This document shows positions 55,944 through 64,000 of a stretch of DNA of 64,000 nucleotides, piece by piece (positions within the stretch are counted from its first letter, which is position 1; every line of letters begins with the position of its first letter). A program made the position numbers and the translations under genes. The notes under the pieces are model-generated. The model worked only from the letters and a program-made list of their open reading frames with translations. It was not told the origin of the DNA and did not search any database. This DNA is from an uncultured Tenacibaculum sp. (GTDB lineage Bacteria > Bacteroidota > Bacteroidia > Flavobacteriales > Flavobacteriaceae): contig NZ_CANNBW010000004.1 in assembly GCF_947502995.1 (NCBI RefSeq), positions 1-64,000 on the forward strand. Direction: 5' to 3'.

Positions 55944-57041
55944 TTACAAATTATTTTCTAGTTCGTATCGTACAATTTTATCAGCATTATTAGTGGTTAA
56001 ATAATTTTTGATAATTGTTTTAGCTAACATTTTATTTTTAACTGGAGTTAGAATATTTTTAAGTATTTCAATTTTATTTGTTTGATAAGACAAATTGGTG
56101 TAAGCATGACCAATAACTTCATTATTTTCAATTAAAATTACAGCATTTTCTTCAGGAATTCGTCCTTTGGAAATGATAATAAAATGATCATGACCAAAAT
56201 TTTTCTCAGTCATTTTTCTTTTACGAATAATGTTATATTTAGGTTTTAAAGTATCTAGTTGTAAATAATACTTTAAACGTGTAAACAATTCATTTCCTGT
56301 GTTTTCATAGGTGATAGAATCTACTTTGTCTTTTATTTTTAAGGCACGTTTTGATTGCTTTAAGAATAACTTATTGGCTTCAAAACGAATATTTTTTCCT
56401 CTACCAATAAAAATTACATTTCCTTCTTCATTATGTACATAATAAATACCTTCTTCTTCTGGTAAATCATCTAAGATGCTTTTTATCTTTAATTTATGAT
56501 TTCTATTATCTACATATTTTATAGTGTGTTGTAGTATTTTTTTCTCTTTATCTTTTTCTAAAAGAAGCTGAAATAATTTTACAGTAGCTAAAGCATCACC
56601 ATTTGCTCTATGCCTATCTGTAACAGGAATTCCTAAATTTCTACATAATTTTCCTAAACTGTATGACGGTTGTTCTGGAATTAATTTTTTACTTAATGAA
56701 ACTGTGCATAATGTATTTCTGAAGTAATCATATCCTAAACGGTTAAATTCAGTTTTTAACATTCTGTAATCGAAGGCAGCATTATGAGCAACTATGATAC
56801 AGTTTTCTGTTATTTCTACAATACGTTTGGCTATTTCATGGAATTTGGGTGCGTTACGAAGCATCTTATTGTTGATTCCTGTTAAACTAACAACAAACTC
56901 TTGTATTTCCTTTTCAGGATTTACTAAAGTTATAAATTGATCAACTATTGAATGACCATCGAACTTATATACCGCTATTTCGGTAATTCCTTCTTCGTTA
57001 AATTTTCCACCAGTGGTTTCAATATCTAAAATTACATACAT
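55944..57041 (-). CDS. DnaQ-like exonuclease fused to a GIY-YIG-like domain
   Basis: A 365-residue protein. The N-terminal exonuclease (about 1-165) has DIETTGG (DEDD motif Exo I), VAHNAAFDYRML (Exo II) and HRANGDALATVKLF (Exo III with His and Asp), as in the DNA polymerase III epsilon family. The middle (about 190-290) resembles the UvrC/Cho-type GIY-YIG fold, EEGIYYVHNEEGNVIFIGRGKNI, in which the second motif is IGRG. Likely acts in DNA repair. It is monocistronic on the minus strand. Confidence 0.88.
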   Translation of the reverse strand: MYVILDIETTGGKFNEEGITEIAVYKFDGHSIVDQFITLVNPEKEIQEFVVSLTGINNKMLRNAPKFHEIAKRIVEITENCIIVAHNAAFDYRMLKTEFNRLGYDYFRNTLCTVSLSKKLIPEQPSYSLGKLCRNLGIPVTDRHRANGDALATVKLFQLLLEKDKEKKILQHTIKYVDNRNHKLKIKSILDDLPEEEGIYYVHNEEGNVIFIGRGKNIRFEANKLFLKQSKRALKIKDKVDSITYENTGNELFTRLKYYLQLDTLKPKYNIIRKRKMTEKNFGHDHFIIISKGRIPEENAVILIENNEVIGHAYTNLSYQTNKIEILKNILTPVKNKMLAKTIIKNYLTTNNADKIVRYELENNL

Positions 57042-57130
57042 GCAAACATCTCTCCCGTTAAAAGTTTAGTAATATTAAGGAATTATTAAAGGCAAATATA
57101 AGAAAACCAGTTTAGTATTTTAAATAGAGG

Positions 57131-57790
57131 TTAAATGTTGTAATTTCTAGCTCCAAAAATAGAGCTACCAATACGAACCATTGTACTACCGCATTCTATG
57201 GCTAACTTATAGTCGCCGCTCATTCCCATCGATAAAATAGAAAAATTAGGATTTTTTTCTTTTAATTCACTATACAATTCGTGTAATGACGAAAATTCTT
57301 CTGTTAATTGATCTTGATTATCGGTAAAAGTAGCCATTCCCATCAGACCAACAACTTTTACGCTGTTTAAGTTACTAAATTCTTTTGAATTAAGAATATT
57401 TTTGATTTCATCGAACGGTAATCCGAACTTAGTTTCCTCTTTTGCTATACGAGCTTGTAGCAAACAATTAATAACTCTATTGTGCTTTTTAGCTTGTTTA
57501 TCTATCTCTAAAAGTGTCTTAAAACTATCTACTCCATGAATCAAATCTACAAAATGAGCCATATATTTCACTTTGTTTCTTTGCAAATGACCAATCATGT
57601 GCCATTGAATATCTTTTGGTAGTTCATCGTATTTTGCTACCATTTCTTGAATCTTATTTTCACCAAAAATTCGCTGACCAGCTTCATAAGCTTCTACAAT
57701 ATCTGAAGATGGTTTGGTTTTAGATACTGCAACTAATGTAACTTCTTTTGGAAGTTTACTTTTTATTTGATTAAGGTTATCTTTTATCAT
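57131..57790 (-). CDS. YggS family PLP-binding protein
   Basis: A 219-residue PLP homeostasis protein. VTLVAVSKTKP holds the PLP Lys, FGENKIQEM, WHMIGHLQRNK, and MGMSGDYKLAIECGSTMVRIGSSIFG are the usual motifs. It overlaps the DUF1015 gene by one base and belongs to the serine-synthesis cluster, where PLP balance matters for SerC. Confidence 0.95.
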   Translation of the reverse strand: MIKDNLNQIKSKLPKEVTLVAVSKTKPSSDIVEAYEAGQRIFGENKIQEMVAKYDELPKDIQWHMIGHLQRNKVKYMAHFVDLIHGVDSFKTLLEIDKQAKKHNRVINCLLQARIAKEETKFGLPFDEIKNILNSKEFSNLNSVKVVGLMGMATFTDNQDQLTEEFSSLHELYSELKEKNPNFSILSMGMSGDYKLAIECGSTMVRIGSSIFGARNYNI

Positions 57791-59031
57791 TACAAGATTT
57801 CATAAATTGTTAAAGCACTTCTTAGTTTTGGTTCTATATAAGTCGTTTTAGGCGGCATTACTAAACCTTTGTCTACTATGGTTTTTATTTCTCCAATAGA
57901 AGTTGGCATCATCCCAAAAGAAACTACAAATTGTCCGTTATCTACTTTTGTTTTAAGTTCTAAACTATCTGATTTATCTTGAGAATAAATAATTTTAGAA
58001 TCGTCTCTAATATCTTCAATTCCAAGAATAGGTTTTAAAACTGTTCGAAACAAAATCTCAGCATCTAATTCACTTAACTCATCAGTAAATTCATGAGCCG
58101 ATTTACGTAAGTACAGCGCATAAAATTCACCTTTTAAATACATACTGAAGTGATGCTTTTCTTTTGGTTTGTATAGTTCCTGACCTCTTTTTTCTATTCT
58201 GAAATAGGTGTCTAACTCAATTAGAAATTCATCTGGTGTTAAACCGTTTAAATCTTTAATGAATCTATTGAATTCATATATACTGAGTTGACTTTCAGGT
58301 AGTAAATAACTCATGAAAAAGTTGTAATCTTCTTCACCTGTGTGATTAGGATTTTCTTTTGCTAAGTTCTTAGCTAAAATACAAGATGATGTTGTGCGAT
58401 GATGTCCGTCAGCAATATAAAGAGTTTCTATGTTTTTAAAAGCTTCAGTTAAACTTTCAATATCTGATGGAGAATTTATTAGCCACAATAAGTGAAGATC
58501 TTTATCAGACGTCGTAAATTCGTATTCTGCTCTTTCCTTTTGATATTTTTTTATAATTGCTTCTATTTGATCATTGTCAGGATAGGTGAGGAGCACTGGC
58601 TCTGCATTAAATCCTGTGTTTTTTAAATAATTTTCAAATAGTAATTCTCTTTTTCTTAACGTTCGTTCATGAATTTTGATCACATTATTGTGATAATCTT
58701 CAGTAGATGTGGCAGCGATTATTCCACTAAATGATTTTCCTGAAGATATTTTTTGATATACGTATAAAGATGGCGTTTCGTCTTGAGTAAAAACGTGAGC
58801 TTCTTTAAATTCTAAATATCTATTATGAACTAATTTAAAGCGTTTTTCACCAGTAACATCTTGTATATGATATTTATATCCAGGATTTACAACATGTAAA
58901 AAAGTAAATGGATTGAATGCTAGTTTTGCATTCAATTCACTTTCCGGATAAGTTTCATAAGATTTAGATGAAACCAATGCAACTTTATCTCGAGTTGGTC
59001 TTACCGCTTTAAATGGTTTTATTTTAGCCAT
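57790..59031 (-). CDS. DUF1015 family protein
   Basis: A 413-residue protein matching DUF1015 (SerA-associated in many bacteria): KPFKAVRPTRDKVALVSS, PFTFLHVVNPG, LYVYQ, FENYLKNT, YIADGHHRTTSS with two His, and PTSIGEIKTIVDKG near the C-terminus. Biochemical role not known, although a kinase-like function in serine metabolism has been suggested for relatives. It follows serA by 3 nt and overlaps yggS. Confidence 0.9.
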   Translation of the reverse strand: MAKIKPFKAVRPTRDKVALVSSKSYETYPESELNAKLAFNPFTFLHVVNPGYKYHIQDVTGEKRFKLVHNRYLEFKEAHVFTQDETPSLYVYQKISSGKSFSGIIAATSTEDYHNNVIKIHERTLRKRELLFENYLKNTGFNAEPVLLTYPDNDQIEAIIKKYQKERAEYEFTTSDKDLHLLWLINSPSDIESLTEAFKNIETLYIADGHHRTTSSCILAKNLAKENPNHTGEEDYNFFMSYLLPESQLSIYEFNRFIKDLNGLTPDEFLIELDTYFRIEKRGQELYKPKEKHHFSMYLKGEFYALYLRKSAHEFTDELSELDAEILFRTVLKPILGIEDIRDDSKIIYSQDKSDSLELKTKVDNGQFVVSFGMMPTSIGEIKTIVDKGLVMPPKTTYIEPKLRSALTIYEIL

Positions 59032-59034
59032 ATA

Positions 59035-59976
59035 TTATGATAGTAAATTAGCAATTTGATTTGCCAATTCGATACTAATTTTTTCTTGTGCTTCGTTTGT
59101 AGCTTTAGCAATATTAGGTGATAATGATAAATTTGGATTCATTAACAATTGAATCTCAGGATTTGGCTGATTTTCAAAAACATCTAAAGCTGCATAGCGA
59201 ACAGGACCTTTATCAATTGATTCAATTAAAGCTATTTCATCAACTAATCCACCTTTCACACAATTAATAATAATTGCACCTTCTTTTACTTTTTTAAATT
59301 CAGCTTCTCCAAGTTTAAAGTTGTCAGAATTTAAGTGTACAGTGATAAAATCAGATTCTTCTATTAACTCATCAAAAGGAATACTATTGAATTCAAAATT
59401 AATAGTTTGTCCATCAAAAAACTCTAATTCAAGGCTAGTTTCCACAATTTCAGGATCAGAGAAAACAACTTTCATTCCATAACCTAAAGCTATTTTAGCA
59501 GTAGCTAAACTAGAATTGTTAATTCCAATTAAACCTAAAGTTTTACCGTTTAATTCAACTCCTTGATATAGTTTATGTAATCCTTTAAAGTTCATATCAC
59601 CTTCTAAAGGCATTTCTCTATTTGCTTGATGTAAGTTTCTTGCTAAACCAGATAAATGAGCAAAAATTAATTCGGCTGTAGCATTAGCACTTCCTTCTTT
59701 ACTATCAACTACTTGTAATCCTTGATCGATAGCATATTGTACATCGATGTTATCCATTGAACCACCTGAAGCGATTAACTTTAAACTCGGACAACCATCA
59801 ATTATTTCTTGTTGAATTTGTGTGTTGTTTTTAACTAAAATTGCATCAATAGCATTATCATTGATATAATTTTCTAGTTGTTCTTGAGCAACTTTAGTAA
59901 TAATTACTTCAAATCCTTTGCTTTCTAAAATATCAACTCCTCCTTGAGTAATTCCTTCGTTTACTAATATTTTCAT
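59035..59976 (-). CDS. serA: D-3-phosphoglycerate dehydrogenase
   Basis: First step of serine synthesis. The 313-residue protein is a short-type D-2-hydroxyacid dehydrogenase with KTLGLIGINNSSLATAKIAL in place of the common GxGxxG (GINNSS), FSDPEI (NAD-binding acid), IINCVKGGLVDE, VRYAALDVFENQPNP and the catalytic region SPNIAKATNEAQEKI, where the usual His appears to be Asn. No ACT regulatory domain, so no serine feedback. Linked with serC. Confidence 0.9.
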   Translation of the reverse strand: MKILVNEGITQGGVDILESKGFEVIITKVAQEQLENYINDNAIDAILVKNNTQIQQEIIDGCPSLKLIASGGSMDNIDVQYAIDQGLQVVDSKEGSANATAELIFAHLSGLARNLHQANREMPLEGDMNFKGLHKLYQGVELNGKTLGLIGINNSSLATAKIALGYGMKVVFSDPEIVETSLELEFFDGQTINFEFNSIPFDELIEESDFITVHLNSDNFKLGEAEFKKVKEGAIIINCVKGGLVDEIALIESIDKGPVRYAALDVFENQPNPEIQLLMNPNLSLSPNIAKATNEAQEKISIELANQIANLLS

Positions 59977-60068
59977 TTTATAATTTAATTCGTTTTCTAC
60001 GTCAAATTGAAATTATTTCAGTTTCTCTAAATCATAAGATTCTGAAACTAGTTCAATATGATATATTT

Positions 60069-61133
60069 TTATGCTTTTCTTTCTAGTTCTTTCATCACAT
60101 CTACTAATGCTTGTACACTATATAAAGGCAAGGCATTATACATGCTAGCTCTATATCCGCCTACAGAACGATGACCATTTATACCATTTATTCTAGCTTC
60201 TTTCCACATAGCATCAAAGCGAGATTGTAAATCTTCATTAGCTATAGTAAATGTAGCGTTCATAACACTACGATCTTCTTTAGCTACGATTCCATTAAAC
60301 AGAGGATTCCTGTCTATTTCATCATATAAAAGTTTCGCTTTTTTATTGTTTACTTCTTCAATAAAATTAATACCACCCAAATCTTTTAACCATTCTAATG
60401 TTAATATAGAAACATAAACTGGAAAAACAGATGGTGTATTAAACATACTATCTTTTTCTACGTGAGTTTTATAGTTTAACATAGATGGTACTTCTCTACA
60501 AATACGATTTAATAGCTCTTCTTTAATTACAACTAAAGTTGTACCAGCTGGCCCCATGTTTTTTTGAGCTCCAGCATAAATTAAGTCAAATTTTGAAAAA
60601 TCTAGTTGGCGAGAAAAAATATCTGAACTCATGTCACAAATTAAAGGAACATCAGTTTCAGGAAATACATTCATTTGTGTACCATAAATAGTATTATTAC
60701 TTGTGCAGTGAAAATAATCTACATCGTTAGGTATACTATATTCCTTAGGAATGTAGGTGAAGTTTTTATCTTGTGAAGAAGCTACTTCAACTAAATCTCC
60801 GAAAAGTTTTGCTTCTTTAATCGCTTTGCTGCTCCAAGTTCCTGTGTTTAAATACGCTGCTTTTGTATTTAAAAAATTATAAGCTGTCATTAAAAATTGA
60901 GTACTAGCACCACCTTGTAAAAATAAAGCTTGATAACCTTTGTCAAGTAAATTAAGATGCTCTAAAGCTAGTTTTCTTCCTTTTTCTATAACCTCAACAA
61001 AAGGTGCGCTTCTATGGGAAATTTCTATTAATGATAAATCATCATTATTAAAATTTACAACAGCTTCAGAAGCTTTTTTTAATACTTCTTCTGGTAAAAT
61101 GCATGGTCCAGCGCTAAAATTGTGCTTTTTCAT
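60069..61133 (-). CDS. serC: Phosphoserine aminotransferase
   Basis: Second step of serine synthesis, also used in pyridoxine synthesis. The 354-residue protein has HNFSAGPCILPEEVL, ISHRSAPF, LFLQGGASTQF, CTSNNTIYGTQ, DMSSDIFSR (Asp for PLP), DLIYAGAQKNMGPAG with the Schiff-base Lys, and GHRSVGGYRASMYNA. Starts 11 nt after the acyl-CoA reductase gene. Confidence 0.96.
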   Translation of the reverse strand: MKKHNFSAGPCILPEEVLKKASEAVVNFNNDDLSLIEISHRSAPFVEVIEKGRKLALEHLNLLDKGYQALFLQGGASTQFLMTAYNFLNTKAAYLNTGTWSSKAIKEAKLFGDLVEVASSQDKNFTYIPKEYSIPNDVDYFHCTSNNTIYGTQMNVFPETDVPLICDMSSDIFSRQLDFSKFDLIYAGAQKNMGPAGTTLVVIKEELLNRICREVPSMLNYKTHVEKDSMFNTPSVFPVYVSILTLEWLKDLGGINFIEEVNNKKAKLLYDEIDRNPLFNGIVAKEDRSVMNATFTIANEDLQSRFDAMWKEARINGINGHRSVGGYRASMYNALPLYSVQALVDVMKELERKA

Positions 61134-61144
61134 TTAAATTAAAT

Positions 61145-62206
61145 TTAGAGGTTTGATAGAAAGTTTAATGTATTTACACCATCGGCATAATCCCATAAAT
61201 TAGGATGTTGTGTTTGTCCGAAAGAAATTTCATTTTCAATAAAATCTTTAGCAACAACACATTGTATTTTTTCTCGATCTTCGTACAGTTTGATTTTTAA
61301 ATCATCTGAGTTTTCATAATATTCATAAAAAACAGAAGCAATAGGAGAAGCGTAACTTTCATCTTCTTTAATCATTAAGAATCCATTTTCAAGAATATCA
61401 AATTCACTCATTAAATATACTGCTTTATTGTAATCGTAGTTGTTAGCATACTTAGCATTATTGATAATATCTTGTTTATTGTACATTCCTTTAAAGAATT
61501 GGTCGAAATCATATCCTTTAGGAATAAATAATTTAGAAACAGAACGACAACCCAATCCGAAATAACGAAAAACATCTTCACTTAAATTTGTATAATCTTC
61601 TTCATTTTCATGACCAGATATTACAGCTACAGAGTTTCTATTTTTACGAATAATATTAGGCTTGTCTTTAAAATAGTATTCAAAATATCTAGCAGTATTA
61701 TTACTTCCAGTAGCAATAACAGCATCAAAATTTTCTAGTTTTTCACTAGTAAATGTAATTTTGCCTTTGAATTCATCATTACAAAACTCAAGATATTTAG
61801 CTATGAAGGGTAATAAATGTTTATCGTTAGTTGAAAGTTTAGCTAAAACAGCATGACCAGAAATTAACACAGAAAGGAAATCATGAAAACCAACCAATGG
61901 AATATTACCCGCCATAATTATAGCAACAGTCTTACTAGAATCATTATGTAACGATTCGTTTTTTATCCATTGCTCGATATTCTTTTCAGTTAAAGCGTTT
62001 GTCCAACTTTCACAGGTAAATAATAGGTTTTCTTTAGTAAACCAGTTGTTATTTTCTTCTGCCAATTTTAATTGATGTTTAAATCCATCAAAGAAAATAT
62101 CATTGAATTCAACTGTATCATTTTTTTGAATTTCATTTCTAGAAAATTGACTTAAGAAGTTTCCTAATTTTATAAAGGCTTCAACACGATTTCTGATTTT
62201 GTCCAT
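61145..62206 (-). CDS. Acyl-CoA reductase (LuxC-like)
   Basis: A 353-residue protein of the LuxC-type NADPH acyl-CoA reductase family, part of the aldehyde dehydrogenase superfamily. Seen are AIIMAGNIPLVGFHDFLSVLISG split here as MAGNIPLVGFHDFL, LAKLSTNDKHLL, DAVIATGSNNTARYFEYYF and GLGCRSVSKLFIP with the candidate catalytic Cys. No other lux genes are present, so it is not a light operon; in Bacteroidota it regularly adjoins serC and ferredoxin. Substrate unknown. Confidence 0.9.
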   Translation of the reverse strand: MDKIRNRVEAFIKLGNFLSQFSRNEIQKNDTVEFNDIFFDGFKHQLKLAEENNNWFTKENLLFTCESWTNALTEKNIEQWIKNESLHNDSSKTVAIIMAGNIPLVGFHDFLSVLISGHAVLAKLSTNDKHLLPFIAKYLEFCNDEFKGKITFTSEKLENFDAVIATGSNNTARYFEYYFKDKPNIIRKNRNSVAVISGHENEEDYTNLSEDVFRYFGLGCRSVSKLFIPKGYDFDQFFKGMYNKQDIINNAKYANNYDYNKAVYLMSEFDILENGFLMIKEDESYASPIASVFYEYYENSDDLKIKLYEDREKIQCVVAKDFIENEISFGQTQHPNLWDYADGVNTLNFLSNL

Positions 62207-62211
62207 TTAAA

Positions 62212-62242
62212 TTGTTTCTAAATTAAATTGGCTTTATTTTTG
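62212..62242 (+). promoter_or_regulatory. Promoter of the ferredoxin gene
   Basis: TTG (62212), 20 nt, TATTTTTG (62235-62242). Same 20-nt spacing as the two promoters near the LytTR locus. It lies between divergent genes; ATG is 35 nt downstream. Confidence 0.7.
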
Positions 62243-62277
62243 CGTCAGCAAAGTTACAAAACTGAAATAGATTAGCT

Positions 62278-62628
62278 ATGGCGATTATTATAACAGATGA
62301 ATGTATAAATTGTGGTGCTTGTGAACCTGAGTGCCCAAATACAGCAATATACGAAGGAGCAGAGGAGTGGAAGTATGCAGACGGTACAGATTTAGAAGGA
62401 AATATAGTTTTACCTAATGGAAATAATGCAAATGCAGATGAAGATCAGGAGCCAATTTCTGATGAAATTTACTATATAGTTGCAGATAAATGTACAGAAT
62501 GTAAAGGTTTTCACGAAGAACCTCAATGTGCTGCTGTTTGTCCTGTTGATTGTTGTGTTCCAGATGAAGACAATGTAGAAACAGAGGAAGAGTTGTTAGG
62601 TAAACAACGATTTATGCACAACGACTAA
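62278..62628 (+). CDS. 4Fe-4S dicluster ferredoxin
   Basis: A 116-residue electron carrier. The first cluster motif is [12 protein letters not shown], the second is [18 protein letters not shown] with an insertion between the Cys, which is typical of the Allochromatium-type ferredoxins. The last 25 residues are acidic and end FMHND. Divergent from the acyl-CoA reductase gene, which may be a redox partner; that is inference. Confidence 0.94.
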   Translation: MAIIITDECINCGACEPECPNTAIYEGAEEWKYADGTDLEGNIVLPNGNNANADEDQEPISDEIYYIVADKCTECKGFHEEPQCAAVCPVDCCVPDEDNVETEEELLGKQRFMHND

Positions 62629-62649
62629 ATTCTAAATTTTAAGAATTTT

Positions 62650-62679
62650 AAAACCCAAGCACTTAGTTTGGGTTTTTTA
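62650..62679 (+). terminator. Rho-independent terminator of the ferredoxin gene
   Basis: AAAACCCAA, loop, TTGGGTTTT and more T residues; it also touches the stop of the convergent methyltransferase gene. Confidence 0.8.
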
Positions 62680-63420
62680 TTGTTTTTGCGCAACTATTAC
62701 ATACGTATCAAATGCGTAACTTTTTCTATCTATTATTTCTAAAATTTCAAAATTATTCAATTCTAAAAATAATTGCCATTCATTTATTGTAAATGCACGG
62801 ACTTCAGATTGATCATCGGTAAGTAAAATGTGACTTTGATCCTTTATTTCATAATATTTAGCATCCCATTGAAACATAAAATTCTCTTTGGTGATCTTTG
62901 GTTTCATAAAACTAGTTCTGGAGTACTTTTTATTTTTGGTTTCAGCATTATGAGTAATTGTTTTACCGTCTTTTATTAGTTTAAAAAAACGATTTGCATC
63001 TATAAAATCGAAGCAAAATATTCCTTTTTTATCTAGATGGTTATAAATGTTTTTAATAGCTTTTTGTACTGAAACATTATTCAATAAATAGCTAGTAGTT
63101 CTAGCTGTAATTAGTATACTTTTAAAAGTTTTATTTAAATAGAAATTGGTCATATCACCTTTAAGAAATGTACCTGTTGGATTTCTTTTTTGCGAAAGTA
63201 GAACCATATCATTACTCAAATCCATCCCGTTATAACCAATTGAAGAATGGATAAAATGCTTAGCTAAATGACCAGAACCACAACCAATTTCTAAGACATT
63301 TTCTTTATGATATTTTTTTATGATTTCTGAGTAGAATTGAAATTCTTCTTCATAATTGATAAAGGTTTGATACATTTCGTCATAAATGTTTTCAAAACCG
63401 TTTGAATATAAACTTTGCAT
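62677..63420 (-). CDS. Class I SAM-dependent methyltransferase
   Basis: A 247-residue methyltransferase. NVLEIGCGSGHLAKHF is the SAM loop (near residue 45), GMDLSNDMVLLSQK gives the acidic residue, and KGDMTNF and FCFDFIDANRF follow. The family (Methyltransf_25-like) covers small molecules and proteins; the substrate cannot be assigned. Single gene, convergent with ferredoxin. Confidence 0.9.
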   Translation of the reverse strand: MQSLYSNGFENIYDEMYQTFINYEEEFQFYSEIIKKYHKENVLEIGCGSGHLAKHFIHSSIGYNGMDLSNDMVLLSQKRNPTGTFLKGDMTNFYLNKTFKSILITARTTSYLLNNVSVQKAIKNIYNHLDKKGIFCFDFIDANRFFKLIKDGKTITHNAETKNKKYSRTSFMKPKITKENFMFQWDAKYYEIKDQSHILLTDDQSEVRAFTINEWQLFLELNNFEILEIIDRKSYAFDTYVIVAQKQ

Positions 63421-63439
63421 AATCAGTTTTAAAAAATAA

Positions 63440-63470
63440 AAAAATGCTACTTCATAAAAGTAGCATTTTT
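63440..63470 (-). terminator. Rho-independent terminator of the TonB-dependent receptor gene
   Basis: AAAAATGCTACTT, loop CATAA, AAGTAGCATTTTT. Lies 19 nt past the receptor stop on the minus strand, with T-rich sequence after it. Confidence 0.85.
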
Positions 63471-63488
63471 AAGTTAGAGGGATTATTA

Positions 63489-64000
63489 CTAGAACCTATA
63501 ATTAACTGATAAATTAAATAAAGTTCCTAATTGACTAAAATGGTAACCATCATAAGTCATTTGTGAATAACGCTGATTAAACGTGATTAAGTTAGATTCG
63601 TTTTGAATTTGAGTTAAACCTGTTGAAGTAATTGCTGTACTATTAATAATATCTTGACCTGCTTGGTTTTCTGCAACAAATTCCCATTCTGGTAATACAT
63701 TAAAAATGTTGTTGATGTTAGCAGCGATTGTAATATTCTTAGTTGCATTATAGCTAATTCCTAAATCTGTTACGATTTTAGGAATAAATTCAGTTCTTAA
63801 ATTAGAATCTAAACCAGCTTGATGAAATGTAGTTTTACCGAAGTACGTATTTCCTAAGTTAAAATCGAATTTTTTAATTGTGTAGTTAGCGCCTAAAATC
63901 CATTTTGTTTGCGGACGAGAAGTAAATAACAAAGATTCTTGAGTTTGATCTACTAAAAGACTTCCATTATTATCAGTTCTTTCATTATCAATTGTATAGT
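63489..64000 (-). CDS. TonB-dependent receptor, C-terminal part (cut by window end)
   Basis: The frame is open to the window edge, so this is the 3' end of a longer gene; a start inside the window (63932) would be artificial. The visible part is the end of an outer-membrane beta-barrel: SLLFTSRPQTKWILGANY, FDFNLGNTYFGKTTFH, DLGISYNATKNITIAANINNIF, and a terminal aromatic LFNLSVNYRF typical for barrel assembly. Ligand unknown. Confidence 0.9.
   Translation of the reverse strand, partial: YTIDNERTDNNGSLLVDQTQESLLFTSRPQTKWILGANYTIKKFDFNLGNTYFGKTTFHQAGLDSNLRTEFIPKIVTDLGISYNATKNITIAANINNIFNVLPEWEFVAENQAGQDIINSTAITSTGLTQIQNESNLITFNQRYSQMTYDGYHFSQLGTLFNLSVNYRF

Noticed and set aside
61145..62206. 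Bioluminescence operon suggested by the LuxC-like gene
   Set aside because: No luxA, luxB, luxD or luxE nearby; LuxC-like reductases next to serC are common in this phylum.

Overview
The window reads as chromosomal DNA of a marine-type member of the Bacteroidota, most likely family Flavobacteriaceae. The evidence is a very AT-rich sequence, TAnnTTTG -7 promoter boxes, two secreted proteins ending in type IX secretion (T9SS) type A sorting domains, a YtxJ-type bacilliredoxin, and the ferredoxin / acyl-CoA reductase / serC / serA / DUF1015 / yggS cluster. The genus (for example Tenacibaculum or a relative) is a guess from gene content. No rRNA, tRNA, CRISPR array, prophage or transposase was recognised.

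Layout. 1-15 kb: clpB, a secreted beta-helix/CBM6 protein, ytxJ, a helicase, fahA, typA, a triple-FAS1 lipoprotein, a small lipoprotein and a methyltransferase, mostly single genes separated by clear hairpin terminators. 15.3-20.1 kb: four tightly coupled minus-strand genes (MBL-fold hydrolase, trypsin-like protease, small middle component, SMC/Rad50-like ATPase) that look like an ABC-three-component conflict system. 20.4-27.4 kb: putP, a cysteine dioxygenase plus PLP decarboxylase pair (probable hypotaurine synthesis), an ABC-F protein, and a DoxX-like membrane protein with an apparent frameshift near its start.

27.4-37.3 kb is a complete histidine operon (hisG-D-C-B-H-A-F-IE). It is headed by a textbook attenuator: a promoter, an 18-residue leader peptide with six consecutive His codons, and an intrinsic terminator. 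It is interrupted by small unrelated ORFs, including a DinB-like protein and a cyclic-phosphate-processing receiver domain. Dispersed inverted repeats fill many of its gaps, and one repeat half-unit lies in frame inside hisA.

37.7-47.7 kb holds a T9SS glycerophosphodiesterase, DUF3841, an old-yellow-enzyme oxidoreductase, an RlmI-like methyltransferase, an EamA transporter, DUF1853, a vWA/MoxR-type AAA pair and a class D beta-lactamase homologue. 47.7-51.1 kb is the most unusual part. A membrane-anchored protein and a LytS-type kinase / LytTR regulator pair are flanked on both sides by matched minus-strand units. Each unit has direct repeats of ATTGAGTGAAA at 21-bp period, a TTG-N20-TACATTTG promoter at identical spacing, a related short transcribed region, and a terminator hairpin with a shared loop. 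These look like two paralogous small RNA or micropeptide genes under LytTR control.

51.1-64 kb: a membrane-anchored GH25 muramidase, an unrecognised 508-residue protein, miaA, a potassium channel with a zinc ribbon, an exonuclease/GIY-YIG protein, the serine-synthesis cluster, ferredoxin, a methyltransferase, and the C-terminal part of a TonB-dependent receptor cut off by the window end. All functions are read from sequence motifs by eye; no database search was run.
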